NCBI RefSeq assembly: GCF_001672815.1
Contig: NZ_LZKK01000340.1
Location: 1 to 46,625 of the forward strand
Direction of reading: 5' to 3'
Length of the DNA stretch: 46,625 nt
DNA from: Mycobacterium sp. E796
GTDB taxonomy: Bacteria > Actinomycetota > Actinomycetes > Mycobacteriales > Mycobacteriaceae
A model generated the notes under the pieces. That model was not told the DNA's origin and made no database searches. It was given only the letters and a program-made list of their open reading frames with translations. A program made the position numbers and the translations under genes. Positions 1 to 6,905 of this stretch are shown in pieces (within the stretch, counting starts at the first letter, position 1; every line of letters begins with the position of its first letter).

Positions 1-162
1 GCCGCCGGATTCGCAACGGGCTACCTGATCCCATTCGCCGTCGGTGGCCGCGGCGGCCTGGGCGGCCATGGCGATGCTGCCGCCACCAAGAACTGCCCCC
101 GTGAAGGCGATCTTGGCGACGCTGATGCTGGATGTTGTGGGCTTGCGGTGACGTCCACTCAT
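1..162 (-). CDS. rpfA: Resuscitation-promoting factor A, N-terminal part (cut by window edge)
   Basis: Reading the minus strand from the ATG at 160-162 gives 54 residues before the window ends: an N-terminus MSGRHRKPTT, a hydrophobic secretion signal (about residues 15-39, rich in Ala and Gly) and the start of the Rpf lysozyme-like domain, DGEWDQVARCESGG. The Glu in CESGG (E51) is the catalytic glutamate position of Rpf muralytic enzymes, which cleave peptidoglycan and help dormant mycobacteria resume growth. The residues match M. tuberculosis RpfA as I remember it, including the start. The Ala/Pro-rich C-terminal part that separates RpfA from other Rpf paralogues lies outside the window. Its leader carries a c-di-AMP riboswitch and, further up, a Crp-like site. 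Confidence 0.93.
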   Translation of the reverse strand, partial: MSGRHRKPTTSSISVAKIAFTGAVLGGGSIAMAAQAAAATDGEWDQVARCESGG

Positions 163-184
163 ACGCGCCGAAATATTCCTCTCG

Positions 185-360
185 TGTGACGCGCCTACGA
201 GGTCAGCTGTCGGGTTCGGGTTGGAGAGGCCACCCGGCCGTCGCCGTACTCCGCATGGGAGCCGGCGTCGGCTTCACCCCTAGGAGCCGCAAGCGACTCC
301 AGTCCGATCACGGTGGACCGGTGGGTCCCCCGCCTCCATCCCTTTTTGGTCGGTGATCCC
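185..360 (-). promoter_or_regulatory. ydaO-type (c-di-AMP) riboswitch in the rpfA leader
   Basis: On the minus strand this leader contains the hallmark ydaO/yuaA blocks in order: a GGAGGCGGGGGACCC segment (about 325-311), CTAGGGGTGAAGCCGACGC (about 286-268), then CAACCCGAACCCGACAGCT and ACCTCGTAGGCG just before 190. The 3' block is close to invariant in this riboswitch class. It lies about 25 nt upstream of the rpfA start. The class binds cyclic di-AMP, and in actinobacteria it is known upstream of cell-wall hydrolase genes including rpf. Exact ends are estimated from the motif blocks. Whether it acts at transcription or translation cannot be told from the sequence. Confidence 0.9.
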
Positions 361-579
361 CGCCTAGTGGATGGAGCTCGGCGCGATAGGAGGGGAGGAA
401 CGCCGTTCGGTAGATTGACGAACCGTCGGTGACGCTAGCGCGTTCTGTTCGTCTCGTCACGTCTTGCGAAACCCGGCGTTTCCCTCTCGGCCATTCGCGA
501 AAAGCCCAGGAACGCTAGGGATTTCCGCTGGTCATAACGCCCGATATCGGAGCGTGATTTTGCCGTTATCGTTCCGTTA

Positions 580-595
580 CGTGAGGTATCTCACA
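580..595. promoter_or_regulatory. Crp-like binding site upstream of rpfA
   Basis: CGTGAGGTATCTCACA fits the mycobacterial Crp (Rv3676 type) pattern TGTGA-N6-TCACA with one mismatch. It sits four bases beyond the moaD2 stop and about 420 bp upstream of rpfA. M. tuberculosis rpfA is known to be activated by the cAMP receptor protein. Apart from this site, the stretch 361-579 is non-coding leader and promoter DNA with no convincing gene; the transcription start is inferred to lie somewhere near 520-540. Confidence 0.65.
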
Positions 596-598
596 GTT

Positions 599-886
599 TC
601 ATCCGCCGGCGAAGGGCGGCAGAACGTCGATCGTGTCACCGGTCTGTAACGGTGTGGTTTCGTCGCGAACGGCGATGCCGTCGCGCAGGTAGGAGCACCG
701 GCTCAACACCGTGGCGAGGCGCGATCCGCGGACTGCGAGACGCTCGGTCAATTCGGCGACCGTGGTGCCTTGGCGCACCACCAGGGTCTCCGATTCCGCG
801 CCTGCCGCGGCGCGCGCGGCGGCGAAGTAGCGGACCGTCACCTGGATCCCCTCCGCGTCGGCCGCGGCCTGGCCCGGGCTAGCCAC
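599..886 (-). CDS. moaD2: Molybdopterin synthase small subunit MoaD2
   Basis: This 95-residue ubiquitin-fold protein carries the sulfur used to build the molybdopterin dithiolene. The C-terminus PPFAGG ends in the Gly-Gly tail that is adenylated and thiocarboxylated. The core TVRYFAAARAAAG and the segment around RCSYLRDG agree with mycobacterial MoaD2. The chosen start is GTG at 886, which overlaps the moaA2 stop by 8 nt, so the two are probably translationally coupled. It is the last gene of the YccF-like/moaA2/moaD2 operon. The first one or two dozen residues are poorly constrained, so a slightly later start is possible. Confidence 0.93.
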   Translation of the reverse strand: MASPGQAAADAEGIQVTVRYFAAARAAAGAESETLVVRQGTTVAELTERLAVRGSRLATVLSRCSYLRDGIAVRDETTPLQTGDTIDVLPPFAGG

Positions 887-1958
887 CGATGGCGCTCATG
901 GGGCGGGCGGGCTGGATGAAGTCCGGATCGTTGATGCCATGGCCGGCGGGCTTGGCCCACATTGCGGCGCGCCACGCGGCCTCGATCGCGTCGTCGCTCG
1001 ACCCGCCGCGCAATAGTCGCCGAAGGTCGGTCTCGTCGGTCGAGAAGAGGCAGCTGCGGATCTGGCCGTCGGCCGTGAGCCGGGTGCGGTCGCAGGTCGA
1101 ACAGAAGGCGTGCGACACCGACGCGATGACACCGAACTTCGCGCTCGGTGTGTCGGGGCCCGTGTCGACCAGCCAGAGCTCGGCCGGCGCCGAGCCGCGC
1201 GGCGCCGGGTCCGGGCGCAGCCGGAAGTGCGGGCGCAGCACCGCCAGCACGTCGTCCGCCGTCAGCGCGGCGCCACGGCGCCACTGATGCCCGGCATCCA
1301 GCGGCATCTGCTCGATGACCCGCAACTGATAGCCGTGCTCGAGGCAGAACCGCAACAGGCCGACGACGTCCTCACGCCCCGTCGCGGGGTCGAGCACGGC
1401 GTTGACCTTCACGGGAGTCAGGCCGGCCGCTTTGGCGGCCGCCAAGCCGTCCAGCACGTCGGCGAGCCGATCCCGGCGGGTGATGGCCGCGAAGTGGCCT
1501 CGGTCCACGCTGTCCATCGACACGTTGACCCGATCCAGGCCCGCCTCGGCGAGGGCGGCGGCGCGCCGCGCCAGCCCCACGCCGTTGGTGGTCAGCGAGA
1601 TCTCGGGGCGGGGCCGCAGAGCCGCCGCCGCGGCGATCACCTCTTCGAGGTGGCGGGACAACAGGGGCTCCCCGCCGGTGAACCGCACGCTGGTGATGCC
1701 CAGCCGCGTGACGGCGATGTGCATCAGCCTGGCCAGCTCGTCGGGGCTCAGCAATTGCTCGCCGGGGAGCCAGTCCAGGCCCTCGGCCGGCATGCAGTAG
1801 CTGCACCGCAGATTGCAACGGTCGGTCAGCGACACCCGCAGATCGGTGGCGGCGCGGCCGTAGGTGTCCAGAAGCGGGCCGCTGCCCGGAACGTTTTGAG
1901 CGACGGGTTGGTCCGCGCGGCCGCGCACCGTCGGTAAACCCAGAGCGGTCAGCGTCAT
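879..1958 (-). CDS. moaA2: GTP 3',8-cyclase MoaA2 (radical SAM)
   Basis: MoaA starts molybdenum cofactor synthesis by radical SAM cyclisation of GTP. The 359-residue protein has the N-terminal CxxxCxxC cluster motif as C48, C52 and C55 (DRCNLRCSYC), the TGGEPLL segment, a C-terminal second [4Fe-4S] site (CSTCDRTRLT followed by C in IRSCLF) and the C-terminal Gly-Gly needed for activity. The ATG at 1958 overlaps the stop of the upstream YccF-like gene as ATGA. A longer open frame continues to 2324, but that part is only the shadow of the upstream gene. Length matches mycobacterial MoaA2. Confidence 0.95.
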   Translation of the reverse strand: MTLTALGLPTVRGRADQPVAQNVPGSGPLLDTYGRAATDLRVSLTDRCNLRCSYCMPAEGLDWLPGEQLLSPDELARLMHIAVTRLGITSVRFTGGEPLLSRHLEEVIAAAAALRPRPEISLTTNGVGLARRAAALAEAGLDRVNVSMDSVDRGHFAAITRRDRLADVLDGLAAAKAAGLTPVKVNAVLDPATGREDVVGLLRFCLEHGYQLRVIEQMPLDAGHQWRRGAALTADDVLAVLRPHFRLRPDPAPRGSAPAELWLVDTGPDTPSAKFGVIASVSHAFCSTCDRTRLTADGQIRSCLFSTDETDLRRLLRGGSSDDAIEAAWRAAMWAKPAGHGINDPDFIQPARPMSAIGG

Positions 1959-2368
1959 GCGGCCACCGGCGCGAATCGGGTCGGCGGGGTGGGCGAGTTC
2001 GAGGGAACGATTTCTTTGCCCAGCGGCATCAACGACACCGGGATCAGCTTGAGGTTGGCCAGCGCCAGCGGAATGCCGACGATCGTGACCGCCATCGCCA
2101 CCGCGCTCACCAGATGACCAATCGCCAGCCACACCCCAAAAAGCAGCACCCAGATGACATTTCCGATCAGCGCGCCGGTCCCGGCGGTCGGTTTGTCGAC
2201 GATGGTGCGGCCGAACGGCCACAACGCGTAGGACGCGATGCGCAACGATGCGAAGCCGAAGGGAATGGTGACGATGAGCAGGAAACTGACAAGCGCCGCC
2301 AGAAGATATCCGGCGGCCATCCACAGGCCACCGAATACCAGCCAGACGATGTTCAGGATCAGGCGCAT
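1955..2368 (-). CDS. YccF/DUF307 family inner-membrane protein (Rv0870c type)
   Basis: A 137-residue membrane protein with two similar halves, each with a hydrophobic hairpin (about residues 3-45 and 70-112) and a repeated IVTIPFG / IVGIPLA pattern typical of the YccF family. Its biochemical role is unknown. The start at ATG 2368 is preceded by a strong GGAGGAG Shine-Dalgarno; a 43-codon longer reading exists but lacks support. It is the first gene of the operon with moaA2 and moaD2, joined by a 4-nt overlap. That arrangement is conserved in mycobacteria but does not by itself show a role in cofactor synthesis. Confidence 0.88.
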   Translation of the reverse strand: MRLILNIVWLVFGGLWMAAGYLLAALVSFLLIVTIPFGFASLRIASYALWPFGRTIVDKPTAGTGALIGNVIWVLLFGVWLAIGHLVSAVAMAVTIVGIPLALANLKLIPVSLMPLGKEIVPSNSPTPPTRFAPVAA

Positions 2369-2530
2369 CTCTCCTCCTGCGGTAATGCCCAGACTACCGA
2401 GTGACGGGTAACGGGGGTGCTCGTCAGGCGGGCATCCGAGTAGGATCAGAATCCAACATGCGTCCTGCGCAGGCGGGACGCTTCTTGCGTTGCCCATCCT
2501 AGTGTTCCGTCAGACAAGCAGGTGAGACCA

Positions 2531-2941
2531 GTGCCGACCGGCAAGGTTAAGTGGTACGACGCCGAAAAGGGGTTTGGCTTCCTGTCGCAGGAGGACGGCG
2601 AGGACGTCTACGTTCGTTCGTCGGCGTTGCCCGAGGGGGTCGAGGGGCTCAAGTCCGGGCAGCGGGTGGAGTTCGGCGTCGCCTCGGGCCGCCGAGGCCC
2701 GCAGGCCTTGAGCCTCAAGCTGATCGATCCGCCGCCCAGCCTGGCCAAGACGCGCCGCGAGGCGGCGCCGGTTGAGCGCAAGCACAGCCCCGACGAGCTG
2801 CACGGGATGGTCGAGGACATGATCACGCTGCTGGAAAGCGCCGTGCAGCCCGAGTTGCGCAAGGGGCGATACCCCGACCGCAAGACCGCGCATCGCGTCT
2901 CCGAGGTCGTCAAGGCGGTGGCCCGGGAGCTCGATTCCTAA
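2531..2941 (+). CDS. cspB: Cold-shock domain protein with C-terminal extension (CspB)
   Basis: A 136-residue protein with an N-terminal cold-shock domain (about 1-66) that binds single-stranded nucleic acid. RNP1 is visible as KGFGF (residues 13-17) and RNP2 as DVYVRSSAL. Unlike the ~67-residue CspA type, it carries a helical C-terminal extension (about 70-136) shared with Rv0871. The GTG at 2531 gives the canonical start MPTGKVKWYD; another GTG three codons earlier (2522) is possible but would add residues not seen in the family. The gene stands alone and reads away from the moa operon. Confidence 0.92.
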   Translation: MPTGKVKWYDAEKGFGFLSQEDGEDVYVRSSALPEGVEGLKSGQRVEFGVASGRRGPQALSLKLIDPPPSLAKTRREAAPVERKHSPDELHGMVEDMITLLESAVQPELRKGRYPDRKTAHRVSEVVKAVARELDS

Positions 2942-3076
2942 AGCTTCTTGCCACTCGCGAAGAACCGGTATGCCGAGAAGCTACTCGGTGGTAACTTCGA
3001 GATGCGCAGGTCTTAACACGCCGCCCACCGGCGGGTACCCATGACCTCGATGTGAGTCGTTAGCGAGGAGGCGGCG

Positions 3077-5038
3077 ATGGCACAGCAAGCTCAGGTCACC
3101 GAGGAACAAGCGAGGGCCCTGGCCGAGGAATCCCGCGAAAGTGGTTGGGATAAACCGTCATTCGCCAAAGAACTCTTTCTCGGGCACTTTCCGTTAGAAC
3201 TCATTCACCCGTTCCCCAAACCGTCCGACGCCGCCGAGGCGCGCATCGGCGGCTTCCTGGGCAAGGTGCGCGAGTTCCTCGACACCGTCGACGGCAGCGT
3301 CATCGAGCGCGACTCGCAGATCCCCGACGAATACGTCAAGGGCCTGGCCGCGCTGGGCTGCTTCGGCATGAAGATACCCACCGAATACGGCGGCCTGGGC
3401 ATGTCGCAGGTGGCCTACAACCGCGCGCTGGTGATGATCTCTTCGGTTCATCCCAGCCTCGGCGCACTGCTATCGGCCCACCAGTCGATCGGCGTGCCCG
3501 AGCCGCTCAAACTTGCCGGCACGCCGGAACAAAAGCGAAAGTTCTTGCCGCGCTGCGCCGCCGGCGCCATATCGGCATTCCTGCTCACCGAGCCCGACGT
3601 GGGCTCGGACCCGGCGCGCCTGGCGTCGACGGCGACACCGGTCGAGGACGGCAAGGCGTACGAACTCGAGGGCGTGAAGTTGTGGACCACCAACGGCGTG
3701 GTTGCCGAACTGCTGGTGGTCATGGCCCGGGTGCCCAAGAGCGAGGGGCACCGCGGCGGCATCAGCGCCTTCGTCGTCGAGGCCGATTCGCCCGGGATCA
3801 CCGTGGAGCGGCGCAATAAGTTCATGGGGCTGCGCGGCATCGAGAACGGCGTCACCCGGCTGCATCGGGTCCGGGTGCCCGCCGAAAACCTGATCGGTCG
3901 GGAAGGCGACGGCCTGAAGATCGCGCTGACCACGCTCAACGCCGGGCGCCTGTCGATTCCGGCGAGCGCGACGGGATCGTCGAAGTGGGCGCTGAAGATA
4001 GCCCGCGAATGGTCGGGGGAGCGCGTGCAATGGGGCAAGCCGCTCGCCAAACACGAAGCGGTCGCGAGCAAGATCTCGTTCATCGCCGCCACCACGTACG
4101 CCCTCGACGCGGTGCTCGAGCTGTCCGCCCAGATGGCAGACGAAGGCCGCAACGACATCAGGATCGAGGCGGCGCTGGCCAAGTTGTGGTCCAGCGAGAT
4201 GGCCTGCCTGATCGCCGACGAGCTCCTGCAGATCCGCGGCGGGCGCGGCTACGAGACCGCCGAGTCGCTGGCTGCGCGCGGTGAGCGCGCGGTGCCGGCC
4301 GAGCAGGTGGTGCGCGACCTGCGGATCAACCGCATCTTCGAGGGATCCAGCGAGATCATGCGGCTGCTGATCGCGCGCGAGGCGGTCGACGCCCACCTGA
4401 CCGCGGCCGGCGACCTGGCCAAGGCCGACACCGGTTTGCGGCAGAAGGCCGCGGCGGCCGTCGGCGCGAGCGGGTTCTACGCAAAGTGGTTGCCGCAGTT
4501 GGTGTTCGGCGAAGGACAGCGGCCAAGGGCCTATAGCGAGTTCGGCCCGCTGGCGTCCCACCTGCGGTTCGTCGAACGCTCCACCCGCAAGCTGGCCCGC
4601 AACACCTTCTACGGGATGGCGCGCTGGCAGGCCAAGCTTGAGCAGCGGCAGGGATTCCTCGGGCGCGTCGTCGATATCGGCGCCGAGCTGTTCGCGATGT
4701 CGGCGGCGTGCGTGCGCGCCGAGGGGCAGCGGGCGGCCGACGCCGCCGTCGGCCGGCAGGCCTACGAGCTGGCCGACACGTTCTGCCAACAAGCCACCCT
4801 GCGGGTCGAGGCCCTGTTCCAGGCGTTGTGGGCCAACACCGACAGCAGCGACGTGCGGCTGACCCACGACGTCCTGGAAGGCCGGTACACCTGGCTCGAG
4901 GACGGAATCGTCGATCAGTCCGAGGGCACCGGACCTTGGATCGCGCATTGGGAGCCCGACGAATCGACGGAGGCCAACCTGGCCCGCCGGTTCCAGACGG
5001 GCGCGAAGGCCGACGCGATGGGCGGAATCGCCGAGTAG
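3077..5038 (+). CDS. fadE10: Acyl-CoA dehydrogenase FadE10
   Basis: A 653-residue flavoprotein of the long acyl-CoA dehydrogenase type, expected to oxidise acyl-CoA to the trans-2-enoyl form. The FAD/substrate segment TEPDVGSDPA lies near residue 171, followed by the WTTNG strand. Helix motifs end in RINRIFEGSSEIMRL, where E422 is at the catalytic-base position. A C-terminal extension of about 210 residues beyond the core is characteristic of this subgroup. ATG 3077 follows an AGGAGGCGG Shine-Dalgarno. M. tuberculosis has PE_PGRS15 between cspB and fadE10; here only about 135 bp separate them. Natural substrate is not deducible. Confidence 0.93.
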   Translation: MAQQAQVTEEQARALAEESRESGWDKPSFAKELFLGHFPLELIHPFPKPSDAAEARIGGFLGKVREFLDTVDGSVIERDSQIPDEYVKGLAALGCFGMKIPTEYGGLGMSQVAYNRALVMISSVHPSLGALLSAHQSIGVPEPLKLAGTPEQKRKFLPRCAAGAISAFLLTEPDVGSDPARLASTATPVEDGKAYELEGVKLWTTNGVVAELLVVMARVPKSEGHRGGISAFVVEADSPGITVERRNKFMGLRGIENGVTRLHRVRVPAENLIGREGDGLKIALTTLNAGRLSIPASATGSSKWALKIAREWSGERVQWGKPLAKHEAVASKISFIAATTYALDAVLELSAQMADEGRNDIRIEAALAKLWSSEMACLIADELLQIRGGRGYETAESLAARGERAVPAEQVVRDLRINRIFEGSSEIMRLLIAREAVDAHLTAAGDLAKADTGLRQKAAAAVGASGFYAKWLPQLVFGEGQRPRAYSEFGPLASHLRFVERSTRKLARNTFYGMARWQAKLEQRQGFLGRVVDIGAELFAMSAACVRAEGQRAADAAVGRQAYELADTFCQQATLRVEALFQALWANTDSSDVRLTHDVLEGRYTWLEDGIVDQSEGTGPWIAHWEPDESTEANLARRFQTGAKADAMGGIAE

Positions 5039-5070
5039 TTGACGTCGGGCGAAGAGGCAGAATTGTCGTC

Positions 5071-6075
5071 ATGGCCTCTTATGTCGCCCCTGCGGGCGAA
5101 TTCACCCGCGACACCAACTACATCAACACCCGCATCACCGCCGACGGACGCGACGGCTATCCGGTAGAGCCGGGCCGGTATCGGCTCATCGTCGCCCGTG
5201 CGTGCCCGTGGGCCAACCGCGCGATCATCGTTCGGCGGCTGCTGGGCCTGGAAGGTGTTCTGTCCATTGGGTTTTGCGGCCCCACCCACGACGAGCGCAG
5301 CTGGACCTTCGACCTGGACCCGGGTGGCGTCGACCCGGTGTTGAAGATCCCGCGGCTGCAGGACGCCTACTTCAAGCGCTTTCCCGACTACCCCAAGGGC
5401 ATCACGGTCCCGGCGATCGTCGACATTCCGACCGGCGCTGTGGTCACCAACGACTTCGCGCAGCTGACGCTGGATCTGTCCACCGAGTGGACGGCCTACC
5501 ACCGCGACGGCGCGCCGCAGTTATACCCGGAGCCGCTGCGCCCCGAGATCGACGAGGTGAGCAAGCGGATCTACACCGAGATCAACAACGGTGTCTATCG
5601 TTGCGGTTTCGCGGGCTCGCAGCAGGCCTACGAAGCGGCCTACGACCGGCTGTTCACCGCGTTGGACTGGGTCAGCGACCGCCTGGCCAACCAGCGATAC
5701 CTGGTGGGCGACACCATCACCGAGGCCGACGTCCGGCTGTTCACCACCCTGGCCCGCTTCGACCCCGTTTACCACGGGCACTTCAAGTGCAATCGCTCGA
5801 AGCTGTCCGAGATGCCGGTCCTGTGGGCCTACGCGCGCGACCTGTTCCAGACGCCCGGCTTCGGCGACACCGTCGACTTCGTCCAGATCAAGCAGCACTA
5901 CTACATCGTGCACGCCGACATCAACCCGACGCGCATCGTGCCCAAGGGACCGGACCTGGCCGGCTGGCTTGCCCCACACAGCCGGGAAACCTTGGGCGGC
6001 AGGCCTTTCGGGGACGGAACTCCTCCCGGGCCGCCGGTCGACGGGGAACGGGTGCCGCCCGATCACAGCGCGTAA
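5071..6075 (+). CDS. Glutathionyl-hydroquinone reductase-like protein (Xi-class GST, ECM4/YqjG family)
   Basis: A 334-residue protein. The N-terminal thioredoxin-like domain holds the catalytic motif ARACPWANR with Cys45 in the CPWA signature of glutathionyl-hydroquinone reductases, then the VTVPAIVD-type cis-Pro region. The helical C-terminal domain includes ITEADVRLFTTLARFDPVYHGHFKCN, the family block with conserved Tyr and Phe. These enzymes reduce thiol-conjugated hydroquinones. Mycobacteria make mycothiol instead of glutathione, so the thiol partner is probably different (inference). It lies 32 bp behind fadE10 and may be co-transcribed. I do not recall it at this locus in M. tuberculosis. 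The last ~30 residues are a Pro/Gly-rich tail. Confidence 0.85.
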   Translation: MASYVAPAGEFTRDTNYINTRITADGRDGYPVEPGRYRLIVARACPWANRAIIVRRLLGLEGVLSIGFCGPTHDERSWTFDLDPGGVDPVLKIPRLQDAYFKRFPDYPKGITVPAIVDIPTGAVVTNDFAQLTLDLSTEWTAYHRDGAPQLYPEPLRPEIDEVSKRIYTEINNGVYRCGFAGSQQAYEAAYDRLFTALDWVSDRLANQRYLVGDTITEADVRLFTTLARFDPVYHGHFKCNRSKLSEMPVLWAYARDLFQTPGFGDTVDFVQIKQHYYIVHADINPTRIVPKGPDLAGWLAPHSRETLGGRPFGDGTPPGPPVDGERVPPDHSA

Positions 6076-6079
6076 CCGG

Positions 6080-6382
6080 TTACTCGTCTCGCCATTCGCT
6101 GCGCGCTCGCATGTCGTCCTCGTACGCTTGTGCTTCCGCCGCCATCTGCCGGAAGGCCGAGGCGGTTTCGGGTTTGTTGAATTCTTCGTTCAACCCGGCG
6201 GGCAGCAGGCGGATCAACTCGACCACGAACTGGAGGGACCGGCCGCTGTTCAGCGCGTCCGTGATCGAGTCGATCATGTCCTGAAACTGCATGTCGCTGT
6301 TCGTCGCCGCGGCCAGTGCGAGCGTCACGGCGGCGCGGCGAGTGTCGTCGGGCCAGATCGAATCGTTGTGCGGTGGTTTCAT
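6080..6382 (-). CDS. Small hypothetical protein
   Basis: I do not recognise this 100-residue gene. It is soluble, acidic overall and predicted mostly helical, with Trp near both ends (SIWPDD and SEWRDE) and a segment QDMIDSITDALNSGRSLQF. There is no signal peptide, membrane segment or Cys. It ends 4 bp from the convergent hydroquinone-reductase-like gene and lies 19 bp downstream of the secreted-protein gene at 6402, so it is probably the last gene of the MFS/secreted-protein operon. The Shine-Dalgarno is weak (AAGG). Coding is supported by open length, composition and tight packing. Confidence 0.7.
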   Translation of the reverse strand: MKPPHNDSIWPDDTRRAAVTLALAAATNSDMQFQDMIDSITDALNSGRSLQFVVELIRLLPAGLNEEFNKPETASAFRQMAAEAQAYEDDMRARSEWRDE

Positions 6383-6401
6383 TTTGGCCTTCGGCGGGGT
6401 G

Positions 6402-6905
6402 TCAGGAGGTCAGCCGCACCGACCATTCCGCATGCGGGACGGCGCGAACGGCGGTGATGTCGTTTTGTTGGCCGTCGTCGACCACCAACGTCAGCAATTG
6501 CACGACGATCCCGGTCAGCTTGCCGCGCTGCGGGTCCACCGCCGGAATGGTGACCGCGAGGCGCGAGCCCGGTCGAAACATGGTTGCGGTCGTGTTGGCG
6601 GGGTCCTCGTAGACCTGCAGCAGCCGCCAGGGTGCCCGTGCGATGGCGTCGGGAACCGAGAGTTGCACTGGGTAGTGCTCGTTGAGCGGTAGCTCGCCCT
6701 GGGTCTGCGGCGTCTGGCAGTTGTTGAGGTTGAGCACATCGCAGTACAGGTACGGCCCCACCCGGGTCAGGTGCCCATGCGTGTAGGCGCTGATCTCGGG
6801 CTGTTGGGGGCCGGTGCGGCGCACCAGCATCCACGTTCCGACCCCGACCCCGAGGCATGCCAGCGCCACCACGGCCGCGACGAGCGCGACGACGCCGCGT
6901 TTCAC
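6402..6905 (-). CDS. Membrane-anchored or exported protein (Rv0875c type)
   Basis: A 167-residue protein with an N-terminal signal or anchor (MKRGVVALVAAVVALACLG, about residues 5-27) and an extracytoplasmic domain. The domain has two Cys in CDVLNLNNC, likely to form a disulfide, and an immunoglobulin-like or beta-rich pattern (LSVPDAI, RLAVTIPAV, VVQLLTLVV). Function unknown. The GTG at 6905 overlaps the TGA of the upstream MFS gene in a 4-nt GTGA, so the two are coupled. The order MFS then exported protein is the same as Rv0876c-Rv0875c, which suggests that the two work together at the envelope (inference). Confidence 0.85.
   Translation of the reverse strand: MKRGVVALVAAVVALACLGVGVGTWMLVRRTGPQQPEISAYTHGHLTRVGPYLYCDVLNLNNCQTPQTQGELPLNEHYPVQLSVPDAIARAPWRLLQVYEDPANTTATMFRPGSRLAVTIPAVDPQRGKLTGIVVQLLTLVVDDGQQNDITAVRAVPHAEWSVRLTS

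Noticed and set aside
132..356. A 74-codon plus-strand frame in the rpfA leader
   Set aside because: It lies antisense to the conserved riboswitch; the sequence is explained by RNA motifs.
464..649. A 61-codon plus-strand frame between rpfA and moaD2
   Set aside because: No Shine-Dalgarno or family resemblance; it overlaps the Crp-like site and the end of moaD2.
2942..3076. Possible regulatory inverted repeat between cspB and fadE10 (ACCGGTATGCCGAGAAGC and CTCGGTGGTAAC)
   Set aside because: Pairing is weak and matches no motif I could name with confidence.
3470..4948. A 492-codon antisense frame under fadE10
   Set aside because: A GC-rich shadow with Gly/Arg/Pro/His-biased composition; fadE10 is a clear protein on the other strand.
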